Shown one piece after another: positions 22,818 through 36,400 of a stretch of DNA of 64,000 nucleotides (its first letter is position 1; each line of letters starts with the position of its first letter). The notes under the pieces are model-generated. The model saw only the letters and a list, made by a program, of their open reading frames with translations, was not told the origin of the DNA and made no database searches. Position numbers and translations under genes: made by a program. Source of the DNA: Pisaster brevispinus. Taxonomy: Eukaryota > Echinodermata > Asteroidea > Forcipulatida > Asteriidae. The stretch spans positions 62,001-126,000 of the forward strand of contig JAMKCF010000044.1 of NCBI GenBank assembly GCA_023634235.1, written 5' to 3'.

Positions 22818-25800
22818 GGGAAGACACCAAAAACATTTTACTCGGCGCACCGCGGTGGGCCGTGCAATGCCGCAGCGTTGCTGCAGCCCGCCAATCGTGG
22901 CCAAGTGCGGCCAAACCTTCAATGGGCGTAATTGCATATTCATGAGGATCAAAGCAGATGTTTACAGTTGAACCCATTTGTAGAGATTGCGGCTCCCTTG
23001 CGGTGCACTGCGGTTCGGCCGACCATACAAAAACCACACACACCACAATTATCTCAATGTATGATTATCTCCTTTGTGAACTGCTGCGATCCCGGTCCGC
23101 TTTGATGTTACCGGCCGGCCAAACGAATGAGACGGCATTGTATAACACAGGAACAGAAACAAAATGTTACATTGTAATGTACGGAACTATTTTGTTGAAC
23201 AACAACACTGTTCATTTACCCTTTTGATAAGATAAACCCTACAGGAGGGTATTAAATAGTTCATTCCTCCACTTTAGCATACGTTTGATAACTGCTCCAA
23301 AAAGTTAACCGAGTCTTGCAGTACCATCGGTATCTCGGCATTAAAGTAATCATACTTCATGTAATTTCATTTACAAAACTTGTATTTTAAGTTCCGTTGA
23401 ATCATCTCAGATGTACAAATGACCCAATCTGCCAGTACTATTTCCAGGATAATATTTTGCATGGTGTGTTTTAGATCGGTTTCACTGTAATAATATTTAA
23501 ACCTGGCACTGAGGTTCGAGTACTATGTCGCTGTGTAGGTTTTTGCTATTTTTTAAATAATTCCGCCCATGAATTTTCCAAAAAAAATCAGTCTCTTTGG
23601 TATTCCACCGTTAACAGATGGCAGTACCTTCATGCACTGGGTGAGTTCATTCGCCTTGAAAATCCCCTTACAACTCCTGTGGTCTGGAGGGCTGCCATTG
23701 GTTTGTACACAGAAATCTTGGCAAAGTCTCAGAGGTGGATAGCCAGCCTTGTTTATAAACAATCATCAATCATCCTTATCTAGGGCAGCTTGTAGCTACC
23801 ATAGGAAGACTGTGTGAGACTTGTTTGACAGGTAAAGATTTTTTAAAATCAGAAATAGCCAAGGCAAGGGGGAGATCTTTATACCAAGCATGGGCTGTGT
23901 ATTTTAGATGGGTTTGTGAGTTGGAGTGCAAAGGGGGCGGGGCTTCACTGTAATCCTACCCGTCAACAACAAATTGAGGGGATGTAGACCACTGTTTATG
24001 GGGAATAAACATCTGTAGCCCCTCTGAGGGGTATTAGGCTTGAGAATGATGTGAAAAAAGCTTCATACCCTGGGTGTAATACAATTTAACAGACTGCACG
24101 AAAATTTAGTAGGTGAGCCACATGACGATCAGGTATTTTGTCGTAGGGACTGCAGGGTTGCGTGCTTGTAAGTTGTAGTGAGCTGACACCCCTCGCAAAT
24201 TTAGATGTTCAAGGTATTTTGGAAATGTTAATTACATTGTTTTCATTGCTACTTTGAATATCTACTTTTTTTATAAATGATAAAAACATTACCCAAGGTT
24301 TCCTTAAATGAATGAAATAAGCAAGCCGACGTAAAGCTCTGATGTTTATTCACGCGTTTTAATAAGATGGCGGTTTTTAAAGAGATTCTTTATATGACAG
24401 CGTTAAGACTTTGTCAATGAACAATGATTTTAATTTGTTTGTCTTCAATTTAACCGTATTGTAGTTATAAATATTAAATATAAGTCCAGCATACACGTGT
24501 TTATTGATAGTATGGGTCACATAAACTTCAACCAAAGAAACCTACTATGTAATTTGTTGCTTTGTTGCTAATAAGTAGAATTACGTGATTGAGTCTGAAA
24601 ACCACGTATGAATGAGTTGCTGCATCCAAATAAGCCCCCAACACAAAATGTCCACTTGTTTTTGTTAGCCTTTCGCAGGTTGCAAACAAACTCTTTCAAA
24701 AACCAACAACAATATAAAAACAGATGCTTGAAGTTGGCACTGTTTTCTACAGGACGGGATCAAGTTGTGAAAGGCGGCGCACAAAGGAGAGAGTATAACA
24801 TACATTTCAACGATAGTAAAAGTTGGCAGTGAACAGGCTGTTAGTCATTTTGGCAGGTTTACTTTTTCTCTCCAACAGAGAGGACCGATACAAATAAAAA
24901 AAACATTTGGTGTAACATTCTAACATGCTTATAAAACAACTAACATTTGTAATATAAATTCTGATCAATTCGGAACAATTTTATTTGTGGAAAATTCTGT
25001 CTCAGTTATAATATTATATTTCTGTTTATTTGGAAATACTTGTCAAGTTCCTCAAGTTATACTTCCATGGTTATTGTAAATGATGTTTTTAATTGCAGTA
25101 GTTAGAGAATTATTGGCACAAAAACTATTGCCCCTTACTTGGAAACATCTGTAAAACTATTTATTTCTGTAGCGAAAATGTCAAAATTTTACATTCTACG
25201 ATGACAACTATCTAAATGCAAGTTGGTTCACGTGCGAACTGGTTGGGGTACAGGTTCGTTGTAGTACATATGTTTCCAATCATAAGAGAAAACTGTTGGC
25301 AAAAGTGTAATTCAGATCCAGTTTTTGCAGGTGCTGGCTAATTTTATCCAATAGCTTTAGTTTAACATAGTTTCTTTCTTTTGCTAAAGCAAAAAATAGT
25401 TTGTCATCCATGGGCATTTTTCATTTATATTTAATTTTTATGTTTTAGCCATTCTTCGCTTTTTCTTGCGTATTATTTGATTTAATGCACACCGACAATA
25501 TACCAAAACTGATCTCGTCCAATCAATCAGATGCTTGAATAGCCTTACTCCAAGGCTGTGTATAGTACAGGATCCGCAGGCCTGCACCAAACTGCAGCTA
25601 TTTTTTTCATACGGCTCGTGAACACATGCAGAGTTGGAGTCTAGCCAAGTTTTCATATGAATATGGTAATTTATCAAAGGACACTCAGTGTGCGGACTTT
25701 GGACTTGCTGTACAGTAAGTAAGATATTGTACAAAATACCTAAAAGAAGCAGTGTGTGTGCATGGGCTCGGAAAGAAATTCAATCTACCTGCTGACGGCC

Positions 25801-27228
25801 GACCCATGGCCGCGCCACGTGCGGAGTAGAGACGGCGTGGCCAACAATGGGAAAGAAAAGTGTGACACAACACAAACTACAGAGCAAGAACTGTTGTATT
25901 TAATTCCAAAATCTTTAAAACTTATATAGTCGACTCTCGTTAATACGAGGTCCGCCGGACTGGCCCGTTTTCCTCGTATTATCCGAACCTCGTCTTAAAC
26001 GCAGCGCACTATTTACACGTACATGTACATGTACTGTATACACACATCGTCATAGTGCATGCACTACACACGTGTCTAGGCTAGAACGGAGCGGTTGGCT
26101 TCCTAGTACAGTTCTTACGAGCATCATGTACACAAAAATATCAATGATAAATGCAATTATGTTGACTATGATCATAGAAATTTAATATTTTGTATAACTG
26201 AAAATAAAAATCATAGCAAAGTCATGTCAAACTTGCTGTTCATGTGACCATGATGTGACAGATTCGATACTGCGTAGCGCCTATGCTGAACGTTGTTTTC
26301 GCTGGTAGCCGCTAGGCGTGTAGGCGAAGTAGTAATTCAAGCATAAGTTACAAGCATAATGTTTTGATTTTCGGATCGGACGGAACCGTGTAGCCGGTCG
26401 GATCCGAAAAATAGTTTGGCAAGACGCATGTGATTTCAGAAATTTGGCTGACTGAACGGTAAGCTTTTATTTTACACAACAATATTTTTTCCGATCTCGC
26501 TATAAAAGTATGAAAAACAATATATTTTGTCATCACGGGGCTGCAAAAATACCTCGTAATATCCGTGTTCTCGTTACGACCGTGCTCGTATCTTCCGTTT
26601 TTTAAGACATAGAAACACGCATGGGACAGTTCGGGACCGGTGAAATACCTCGTATTAACCGGCGTCTCGTATCTTCCTAGCTCGTATTAACGAGAGTCGA
26701 CTGTATTATTTTATTGTTATTTTAATTGTCGGAAAGTTAAATGTCAGAACTTCAAAAGTCAACTTGGTAAAGTCGGAGATTTAAAAAGTTGGAACTGCAA
26801 ATAAAAGTCCATTTTCAAAGTTGAGTAAATCTCATCCCTGGGTAGCCTTCCGGGCTGAAAGAAAAATGTGTGGTAACACTTCGTTTATGGTAATAAATTT
26901 AGCCAATTCTACCTTGGGGAAAAAAAACATAAAACAGTAGGGCGATCATAAGGTCTTTAACCTCTGACATCTGGAGCACATTTTATCACTCAAATCTCTA
27001 TATCCACAGTGTGACCGCAGCCTTTGCGGGATGTTGCCGGCCGGCCATGGGAGAGCCGCGGCATGCTCCACTGGTTTTTGTTGTTACATATTCATGACTT
27101 CAAGTACAAGGGACTTCAATAATGAGGTCTCGGGCCAGCAGTGCGCCGCAGAAAGTGCACCGCGGCGCTTTGCGGGAGTGCCGCGACGCGACGCAGGATG
27201 CCGAGTAAAATGCTTGTGGTGTCTTCCC
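22818..27228 (-). mobile_element. PIF/Harbinger-like DNA transposon (copy 2), with nested pogo-like insertion
   Basis: Termini GGGAAGACACC...GGTGTCTTCCC, flanked by TTA at 22815-22817 and 27229-27231. It is inverted relative to the copy at 4270. Length is 4411 bp, of which 777 bp is a nested element at 25927-26703. Compared with copy 1 it lacks the CA-flanked segment and carries a deletion near 24560 in which about 70 bp are missing. Both termini and subterminal GC-rich tracts are intact, but there is no recognisable transposase. Confidence 0.7.
25927..26703. mobile_element. pogo/Tigger-like (TA-target) non-autonomous element, copy A
   Basis: Inverted ends of 23 bp beginning CAGTCGACTCTCGTTAATAC (left end here has T instead of the first C), flanked by TA on both sides. 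CAG starts, CTCGTTA-type termini and a TA duplication fit the pogo/Tigger branch of the Tc1/mariner superfamily. The interior repeats CGTATTA/ATACGAGG words near both ends, has no transposase frame, and contains a hairpin around 26367-26410. Confidence 0.75.
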
Positions 27229-27429
27229 TTAGTCTATTTATTTGTGTGAAGTAAGTATTGATCAATAATTTAATTAAGGCACCTTGTCAAAACCTTGTAC
27301 ACCTTGTAGTATTACAACCCATTTGTAATACAACTTTTGACACACTTTGGCATGTTTAGTATTGCATAAAATAAGGTAAATATTAATAATGAAAACCCTG
27401 TAAAGCAATGAACATTGCTTTTTACCTTC

Positions 27430-27683
27430 AAGGTATTATACAGAATTGGTAAGGATACAAACATGTTGCTTTATTAATATTGCTTTGTTTCAGTTTTGAC
27501 AATGAAATTCATACTAGAGACATTTTTTTTCCCGGTGAAATAGTTCCCTCTGAAATTAAGTCTAGTTTGAGAAAACTGTATCTGAAAACCTGAAGAAAAA
27601 AGGAAAAAAAGCATTAGCTGATCACACCACATTCACTACTACTATTTTGTCAGCTCTACCAATCCTGTATAATACCTTCAACA
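27430..27683. mobile_element. Candidate small TIR element at the A/B junction
   Basis: Left 'aaggtattatacagaattgg' (27430-27449) is matched by an inverted 'accaatcctgtataatacctt' near 27659-27680. In copy A only the right end is present (about 17069-17089), and the left end is replaced by the 1.58-kb repeat region. Length is about 254 bp, non-coding. Confidence 0.45.
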
Positions 27684-27840
27684 CAAAAATCAGACACCTA
27701 AGTCCATGTACCTTGCTACAATACAAATAATAAATAACCTTAAGGGTCACAGATTGGTTTTTGTCTATGTAACAGCCAAACAAAATTAACAAAAATGTCA
27801 CCATATGTTCACATGAACGTAGAATTCATCAGTGTTGCAG

Positions 27841-27857
27841 TCGAGACCCAAGAGTCT

Positions 27858-27893
<36 letters not shown>

Positions 27894-27953
27894 AAGACCG
27901 AGACCTGAAGGTCCGAGACCGAGACCTAGACCATGAAAGACCGAGACCGAGAC
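27841..27953 (+). repeat. (GAGACC)n microsatellite, copy B
   Basis: Same locus as 17251-17352 with a longer central run. The GLGLGL-like frame on the minus strand is a by-product. Confidence 0.9.
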
Positions 27954-29080
27954 CTTAATGAATAAATGCCTTAATAAAAGAGTCAAGCAAAGTTGTTAAC
28001 TGTATGCACAATTTCTCATGAAAACAAGTTAACTACATGTGAAAAGAATTGTAAAATTCAGCTGAAAAAAACAAGAGATTGTATTCCTGACTCCTCATCA
28101 TATAAAAAAGAAAAGTGCTAAAATAAAAGCACTTTCATTTTGTTTACCAGGCCTAGACATCAACCATGTGAGCTTCTAAGATTTTTGCTTTTTTTAGTTT
28201 ACAAATCTGTATGAAAGACCTACCCAGCAAAAATTGGGGAAAAAATTGCAGTCTGTAATTTCTTCGATGGGTAGTTTGTATATTTCATTGAAAGGGATGA
28301 TACATTATTAATACATATATCCCAAAACCAAAATAAAAACACTTTGACCAAACCATTGGTCAGGTGAAACAAACATGATAAATGCCGGTTGACAAATGTA
28401 CATCTAAAAAGAAAAAAATTATTTGTGGCACATTTTATAGAAAATTCTCCCTGCATTTTAAAAACAGCATTTCCAACGTTTCCGCTAACAGTCTAGCCCG
28501 ATGGGGTTGCATGATATTGTCACCCCTGCTGAAGACTCTCTCCATAGGTTTTTGTTTTTGTTTTAGAGGTACATTCTTCAGTATACATTTTGAAACTGTT
28601 TGAAACTGTCATTTGTGCCAATACCCTTATATGAATTGAACGCCCTCCAACAGCACATCAAATACATAAAAGACAAGGAAATTTAATCGACTGTTGCCCA
28701 ACTCTACAGTCAGTAACCAATCACTCTATGGCCCTACATTTAAAGGAAACATTTTCCTATTTTGCAAGAAATATGTCTCTCCTGGCTGTGTTATAACATC
28801 AGGAAGAAACCAGTCACTGTTTAAGTTCCTCGGCAAGTACCTCATGATGGAATCACCCAATACTTTAACTTGAAAAAATGGTAGGTCATCAAGAGTGCTA
28901 GGCCTGAAATTGAAGGGAAATGGAAACAATAAGATAATCTTTTCATTTTATTAAATCTTTGTTTTAACCCAGCCCCATCAGATATGAGAAAAAAGATTAA
29001 AACAATTTTTTTTTCCCGACCAAACTTACCATGATTCAATTTTCTTCAAACAAATTTACAAAACAAAATAAGCATGACCA

Positions 29081-29319
29081 GGGCCCAATTTCATAGCTCT
29101 GCTTACCGCAGAATTCTGTGCTTGCGATCACCATTCTCCGCTTACTGTGCAAGCGCCGAATTTCTGCGCTAGCTGTGTAAGCGAAGAATGCCTAGTATTT
29201 TAGTAACGTGGAGTACACACGCGCACAAGCAAAAATTCACTGCTAACCCGTGAAACATGCTTGACGTAAGCGCTGATTCTTTGCTTACGTTACGGTAAGC
29301 AGAGCCATGAAATTGGGCC
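29081..29319. mobile_element. Small TIR element (MITE), copy B
   Basis: Duplicate of 18482-18720 carried by the large duplication. It differs at a few positions, including one near the right end that makes its terminal stem 'ttacgttacggtaagc'. Confidence 0.75.
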
Positions 29320-31656
29320 AAGACAACGAGCCAAATTATAATAAAATCAAAGTAAACTACTGTCTGATCTGATAAAGCTGAATGCTGAAATTGACTTGCA
29401 TTTTTTACACATCAATTTCAATAAAAAAGAAAACAAAAAAGGCTAAATCAGATTGGAGTACTTCGAGGTGCATTTAATTACAGAGCTTCATGCATTACTG
29501 ACATGACTGAAACCTTCCTCCATGCTTTCTTTCAGTAAACACCTTGACAGTAGTAGTATGTATCCCTACCCTTGTGTAGTACTGTCAGTGACTGTAGTAG
29601 TACTAGTACTAGTAGTAGTACTGTACTGTAGTAAAACACTAGACAGTACAGTACAGTACAGACAAGACCAACAAGCCATGTGGCTGGCCGGATATTGTCA
29701 GTGTTTGGTCTTACGAAAAATTGAAATAAACACGAAATTTTTTAACACAAAACATTTCGCTAATGACAAAATTTGGATACTCACTTTTCATGCATGACCA
29801 GTAGCATTGTAACAAACTCCGTATTTGACATGTGGAGTTCCATTGCTTTGGTTCTCCACCGCTGCATCAACGAAATTGGTAGTTTCATACTACCAGACCA
29901 CTCTCTCAACAACTTCTGGCGAACCCGAAACTGTCGGCTTGAGCTTTTTTTGAAGCATTGTGCGAACTTAATTTTGCACTTTTGGAAACCTTCTTGTTTG
30001 CAGTCTAAGTTATTGTGCTCCATATTGTGATACTAATAATTATGTCTGGTCCTTGCTCTATGTAATAACTAGCACTAGCAGAGGACTTTGACAAATACGT
30101 AGATGACTTCGACAAATACATTGCAGAAAGTCTTGAGTGCCGAAAAGTCGTCAATCAACACACAAGCACCTCGGGAATGACGCGCGCTCTGTACGTATGC
30201 GGCGGGGGAAGTCCACGCCGTTGAGCCATTTGCGAATGATTTGTTCTCGCCAACTGAGAATTCAATGCCTCTGTTGCAGTCGTGTGAGGGCAGCATTGAA
30301 CGAATTAAAAAAAACAAACAACCGTTTTATCGTGCGTGATAAAAAGCAATTGTTTTATTAATTTCTCGAAAATTAAAGCATTTCAAGGAAAAATATTTTA
30401 AGAGAAGTTTTCTACCATGACCATCTTTATACCATGTAAGTTAGGTGTAAAACTGTGAGGTTTTATTTTATTTTGTTTACCAATCCTGTAGATTACCTTT
30501 AAGCAGAATACTCTCAACATAATTTCAAAGACAAAGCCCTAGGTCCCATGTACAAACACTGTGCTAGGATTGGTAGTGTACATACAAACAATTCTTAAAA
30601 TTTATTCTGTCAGTGTGCCGGTTGACCCTGGTATTTCTTATTCACATTTTTGTCCAAGGGAAGACGGCAATGTACCCACAAGGGGATATAAACGCTATGC
30701 TGGAAACAGTCAATCTCTCTCAAACAAACATTGGTTTAACGTCTACAATTATAATTTGCACAAATCAATAAATTGATAACTAGCTTACATTACTTATTAT
30801 TGTCATTATGAAATCAGCGGTTGGGCTTGGCTGGATCAAAACCCAAACCCTTAATGAGATTGCAAGTCCTCCAGTCTAACCATTTGACCATGTATCACAA
30901 TGCACTTGTAGAGTAAACTCTCACATAATATTTTAGTAAATATTTTAGTATGATTATGTGATTATGCAAGACTTCAGTCAGATTGCTTTAAGGCTTTTAG
31001 ACAGTTTAAGCAATGGTATCTCAGTCATGCATTCATGTTTACCCATGTCCAATTAAGACTGGCTGGAATTGATTGACAGTGGAATTATATCCAATGTACA
31101 GTAGCCTTGGTAGGACGTCAGTGTAATGCAATGGAGGAGTCCAACCTGGGCTACAATGTACAGTAGGTACAGTGTGCTGTAGAGAACACTGTATCTGAGT
31201 AACTTTAGCTTAGCTTTAAAAACATACACTCAGCATAAAACAGCATTGTGTGTGTCTGCACATCATACAGTATTTGCATCATAAATAGGCATTAAACATG
31301 CAAGTTAAAGAATACAGCAGTACACACCAGTAGGCACTTCACTTTACTTGTCAAAATAGAAAGGTTGTGAATGTGATCTGTCTATGCAACTATCCAGTAC
31401 TGTAAGCCCCCAGAACCAAACAAGGTCATTGAACATGAATTGATTATTCAAAGCAAACACTATTCTTGGTGTATATGTTTTGCTTGAAACACAGTTTTTT
31501 GTAGAGTTTGTTAAATGGAAAAAAGCCCAAACTATTACTTGTTCAAAAATGGTAATTTAAGATCGCAGAGTGGAGGCTGTATAGTTTTTATGCGCTAGTT
31601 ATGAGGCATTTAAATATTGGTCTCTATGTACATGTAGTTCTGCAAGTATAACTTAC

Positions 31657-31772
31657 CAGTATTTGATGGCAGACTATGGCATGAAACACAGCAACAAATC
31701 TTTTCATTTGAGAGGAAGTTCCAGCAATGATCTCTATTAGATGTTGGCACAACACACTGAATGGTGTCCCTT
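31657..31772 (-). CDS. Minus-strand exon-like block in L3 (copy B)
   Basis: Copy B counterpart of 21057-21172, with the same acceptor and donor and no change seen in the block. It adds no independent evidence because the two large copies are nearly identical. Confidence 0.3.
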
Positions 31773-33056
31773 CTGTATATTATATTACCATAGAGTTACC
31801 TTTATGTACATGTAGCTCTATGGTTAAACTATTGCACACTACGCCCATGTATTGTGGAAATCCCCGTTTCTATGGATATGCTGTGTGACGTATTGTCATA
31901 GGATTACTGCATTGGGTGAATGACATACTTGAATGACATTGACCTCAAAGTCTTGGTGTATTGTCATAGTATTGTCAGACCTACACCTAGTACCGTGACT
32001 CGGTGTAATATCAATAACAGGTTGTTGAACATTGCACTGAAGCATACTGGAATACTAGTCTGGTTTTTTGATTCAGATGTCATCTTTGCATAAAAGTGTT
32101 TGTATTCATCTTAATAAGTATTTAAATTGTTTCTATTTGCATCTGACTGAGATTGTTCCTGTGTTTGAATTCATGAAATTCATCAACACAAACTTTCATT
32201 GTGCTTATTGTTATAAAATTAACTGTCACATTTAAGTTGATAAACTTCTCTGTGTAGCGAGCTTGGGCTATTTTAAAATTATATAAATGGTAGCCATATA
32301 AAATAAAAAATACAAATTGTTCAACAGTTTAAAAAAAAAAAACTACCAGAGCTGTTTTTTTTAAATCGTGTTAGTTACAGATAAAAAAGGTTTACTGTGC
32401 AGTTGTTTGATTTTAAAGCCTTTGGTTTTTTCATCAATTCAGCACCAAATGAAGATATGTTTTTTTGTAGTAGATGTGAAATAGTTTCAAATTCATGTAA
32501 GTCCTGTAATACCCAAGGCCATTGGCCATGCCAAAACAGACTGAAGCATGTTGTTTAGACAGTGGGACAATCTTTGAATTCCTTATTTGAAATGTTTTGT
32601 TATGTTTTAACTAATAAAATTCATAAACTCAGTCTTTCATTGTTTTTAAAGTTATGAATTCAACAACCATATTTTAATTGATGTACTGCTGTGTACAGCT
32701 AGTTTGGGCTCTTTGTAATGTGTATTAACGGTAGCCACATAAAACTAATGAGTAAAATTGTTTAACCAGTTGCTTAAAAATAACTCCTAAAGCTGTTTTT
32801 ATATGTTAGTTACAGAAAAACAAGAGTTAATGTGCAGATTTTAAAGTTTTTTTTCTCCCATAGTCTCATCACAGAGTAAATAAATTTTGGTTTGGGGTAA
32901 TAAATGTAAAATGGTTTCATCTTCATGTAACTTCTGTATAACCCAGAGTCATTGGCTACGCCCAATCAGACTGAAGCTAGTGACTTAGACAGTTTGACAG
33001 TCTTTGAATTCTTTGTTTAAACCCTTCTTCTCTACTTTGATCATCTTTTATCTCAG

Positions 33057-33179
33057 GTGTCCCTTCTCATGTCCACCAGCATCTTGGAAACCCATAACCA
33101 TGGTAATCTCAACTCACAAGATTCTAGTCAGTCTGAGACTCCTAGGGCAGATGCTGAAGACTCTACCTTGAAGCTCTAG
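33057..33179 (+). CDS. L3 exon candidate ending SQSETPRADAEDSTLKL-stop
   Basis: Copy B counterpart of 22446-22568. The acceptor lies at 33056, the donor follows 33234 (AGAG-GTAAGA), and the stop TAG is at 33177-33179. The coding text is the same as in L2, as expected from the recent duplication. Confidence 0.4.
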   Translation: MSLLMSTSILETHNHGNLNSQDSSQSETPRADAEDSTLKL

Positions 33180-33428
33180 CTCTGAAGACACTACAGGGAG
33201 AGTTGCACAAGAAACAAGAAGCTCACTATGAGAGGTAAGAACTATGTTTGAATTGCTCTAAACAAGTTATAACCATTTTCACAAGTGCCAAAAAGTTATG
33301 TGCAGCCAAACCTTAATGTTTGGAGAAAACAGTGTTTGAAGTTAAATAAAGTTTGAAATTATTGGTTGGTAGACTGTTTGAAATTGAAAATCTTCAAAGC
33401 AGGGGATGAGAGATGTGAAATCATGTTA

Positions 33429-36400
33429 GGGAAGACACCAAAAACATTTTACTCGGCGCACCGCGGTGGGCCGTGCAATGCCGCAGCGTTGCTGCAGCCC
33501 GCCAATCGTGGCCAAGTGCGGCCAAACCTTCAATGGGCGTAATTGCATATTCATGAGGATCAAAGCAGATGTTTACAGTTGAACCCATTTGTAGAGATTG
33601 CGGCTCCCTTGCGGTGCACTGCGGTTCGGCCGACCATACAAAAACCACACACACCACAATTATCTCAATGTATGATTATCTCCTTTGTGAACTGCTGCGA
33701 TCCCGGTCCGCTTTGATGTTACCGGCCGGCCAAACGAATGAGACGGCATTGTATAACACAGGAACAGAAACAAAATGTTACATTGTAATGTACGGAACTA
33801 TTTTGTTGAACAACAACACTGTTCATTTACCCTTTTGATAAGATAAACCCTACAGGAGGGTATTAAATAGTTCATTCCTCCACTTTAGCATACGTTTGAT
33901 AACTGCTCCAAAAAGTTAACCGAGTCTTGCAGTACCATCGGTATCTCGGCATTAAAGTAATCATACTTCATGTAATTTCTTTTACAAAACTTGTATTTTA
34001 AGTTCCGTTGAATCATCTCAGATGTACAAATGACCCAATCTGCCAGTACTATTTCCAGGATAATATTTTGCATGGTGTGTTTTAGATCGGTTTCACTGTA
34101 ATAATATTTAAACCTGGCACTGAGGTTCGAGTACTATGTCGCTGTGTAGGTTTTTGCTATTTTTTTAATAATTCCGCCCATGAATTTTCAAAAAAATCAG
34201 TCTCTTTGGTATTCCACCGTTATACCATGCAGAAACAGATGGCAGTACCTTCATGCACTGGGTGAGTTCATTCGCCTTGAAAATCCCCTTACAACTCCTG
34301 TGGTCTGGAGGGCTGCCATTGGTTTGTACACAGAAATCTTGGCAAAGTCTCAGAGGTGGATAGCCAGCCTTGTTTATAAACAATCATCAATCATCCTTAT
34401 CTAGGGCAGCTTGTAGCTACCATAGGAAGACTGTGTGAGACTTGTTTGACAGGTAAAGATTTTTTAAACTCAGAAATAGCCAAGGCAAGGGGGAGATCTT
34501 TATACCAAGCATGGGCTGTGTATTTTAGATGGGTTTGTGAGTTGGAGTGCAAAGGGGGCGGGGCTTCACTGCAATCCTACCCGTCAACAACAAATTGAGG
34601 GGATGTAGACCACTGTTTATGGGGAATAAACATCTGTAGCCCCTCTGAGGGGTATTAGGCTTGAGAATGATGTGAAAAAAGCTTCATACCCTGGGTGTAA
34701 TACAATTTAACAGACTGCACGAAAATTTAGTAGGTGAGCCACATGACGATCAGGTATTTTGTCGTAGGGACTGCAGGGTTGCGTGCTTGTAAGTTGTAGT
34801 GAGCTGACACCCCTCGCAAATTTAGATGTTCAAGGTATTTTGGAAATGTTAATTACATTGTTTTCATTGCTACTTTGAATATCTACTTTTTTTATAAATG
34901 ATAAAAACATTACCCAAGGTTTCCTTAAATGAATGAAATAAGCAAGCCGATGTAAAGCTCTGATGTTTATTCACGCGTTTTAATAAGATGGCGGTTTTTA
35001 AAGAGATTCTTTATATGACAGCGTTAAGACTTTGTCAATGAACAATGATTTTAATTTGTTTGTCTTCAATTTAACCGTATTGTAGTTATAAATATTAAAT
35101 ATAAGTCCAGCATACACGTGTTTATTGATAGTATGGGTCACATAAACTTCAACCAAAGAAACCTACTATGTAATTTGTTGCTTTTTAAATCTCGAGTGAG
35201 GATCCCCCCCCAAAAAAAAGAATGGCACCACTTCTTTTAATTTACGATTAAGTAGAATTACGTGATTGAGTCTGAAAACCACGTATGAATGAGTTGCTGC
35301 ATCCAAATAAGCCCCCAACACAAAATGTCCACTTGTTTTTCGTTAGCCTTTCGCAGGTTGCAAACAAACTCTTTCAAAAACCAACAACGATATAAAAACA
35401 GGTGCTTGAAGTTGGCACTGTTTTCTACAGGACGGGATCAAGTTGTGAAAGGCGGCGCACAAAGGAGAGAGTATAACATACATTTCAACGATAGTAAAAG
35501 TTGGCAGTGAACAGGCTGTTAGTCATTTTGGCAGGTTTACTTTTTCTCTCCAACAGAGAGGACCGATAAAAATAAAAAAAACATTTGGTGTAACATTCTA
35601 ACATGCTTATAAAACAACTAACATTTGTAATATCAATTCTGATCAATTCGGAACAATTTTATTTGTGGAAAATTCTGTCTCAGTTATATTATATTTCTGT
35701 TTATTTGGAAATACTTGTCAAGTTCCTCAAGTTATACTTCCATGGTTATTGTAAATGATGTTTTTAATTGCAGTAGTTAGAGAATTATTGGCACAAAAAC
35801 TATAGCCCCTTACTTGGAAACATCTGTAAAACTATTTATTTCTGTAGCGAAATTGGGCCTATGTCAAAATTGTACATTCTACGATGACAACTATCTAAAT
35901 GCAAGTTGGTTCACGTGCGAACTGGTTGGGGTACAGGTTCGTTGTAGTACATATGTTTCCAATCATAAGAGAAAACTGTTGGCAAAAGTGTATTTCAGAT
36001 CCAGTTTTTGCAGGTGCTGGCTAATTTTATCCAATAGCTTTAGTTTAACATAGTTTCTTTCTTTTGCTAAAGCAAATTTATAGTTTGTCATCCATGGGCA
36101 TTTTTCATTTATATTTAATTTTTATGTTTTAGCCATTCTTCGCTTTTTCTTGCGTATTATTTGATTTAATGCACACCGACAATATACCAAAACTGATCTC
36201 GTCCAATCAATCAGATGCTTGAATAGCCTTACTCCAAGGCTGTGTATAGTACAGGATCCGCAGGCCTGCACCAAACTGCAGCTATTTTTTTCATACGGCT
36301 CGTGAACACATGCAGAGTTGGAGTCTAGCCAAGTTTTCATATGAATATGGTAATTTATCAAAGGACACTCAGTGTGCGGACTTTGGACTTGCTGTACAGT

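Larger units (their letters stand above)
15181..27303 (+). repeat. Large direct duplication, copy A
   Basis: Collinear with 27304-37979. Two portions match: 15181-15304 with 27304-27427, and about 16889-27295 with about 27480-37979. The interval 15305-16888 exists only in copy A. Differences elsewhere are scattered point changes and small indels, for example a roughly 70-bp segment around 35184-35255 missing from copy A, and a shorter (GAGACC)n tract in A. The transposons, exon candidates and minisatellite occur in the same order in both copies, so the duplication is younger than those insertions. Confidence 0.9.

Noticed and set aside
22810..23046. Cysteine/histidine-containing frame (minus) conserved in 33421-33657
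   Set aside because: Conserved only because the large duplication is recent. It lies across the Harbinger-like terminus and is not open in the first element.
27798..27986. GLGLGL-rich peptide
   Set aside because: Translation of the (GAGACC)n microsatellite.
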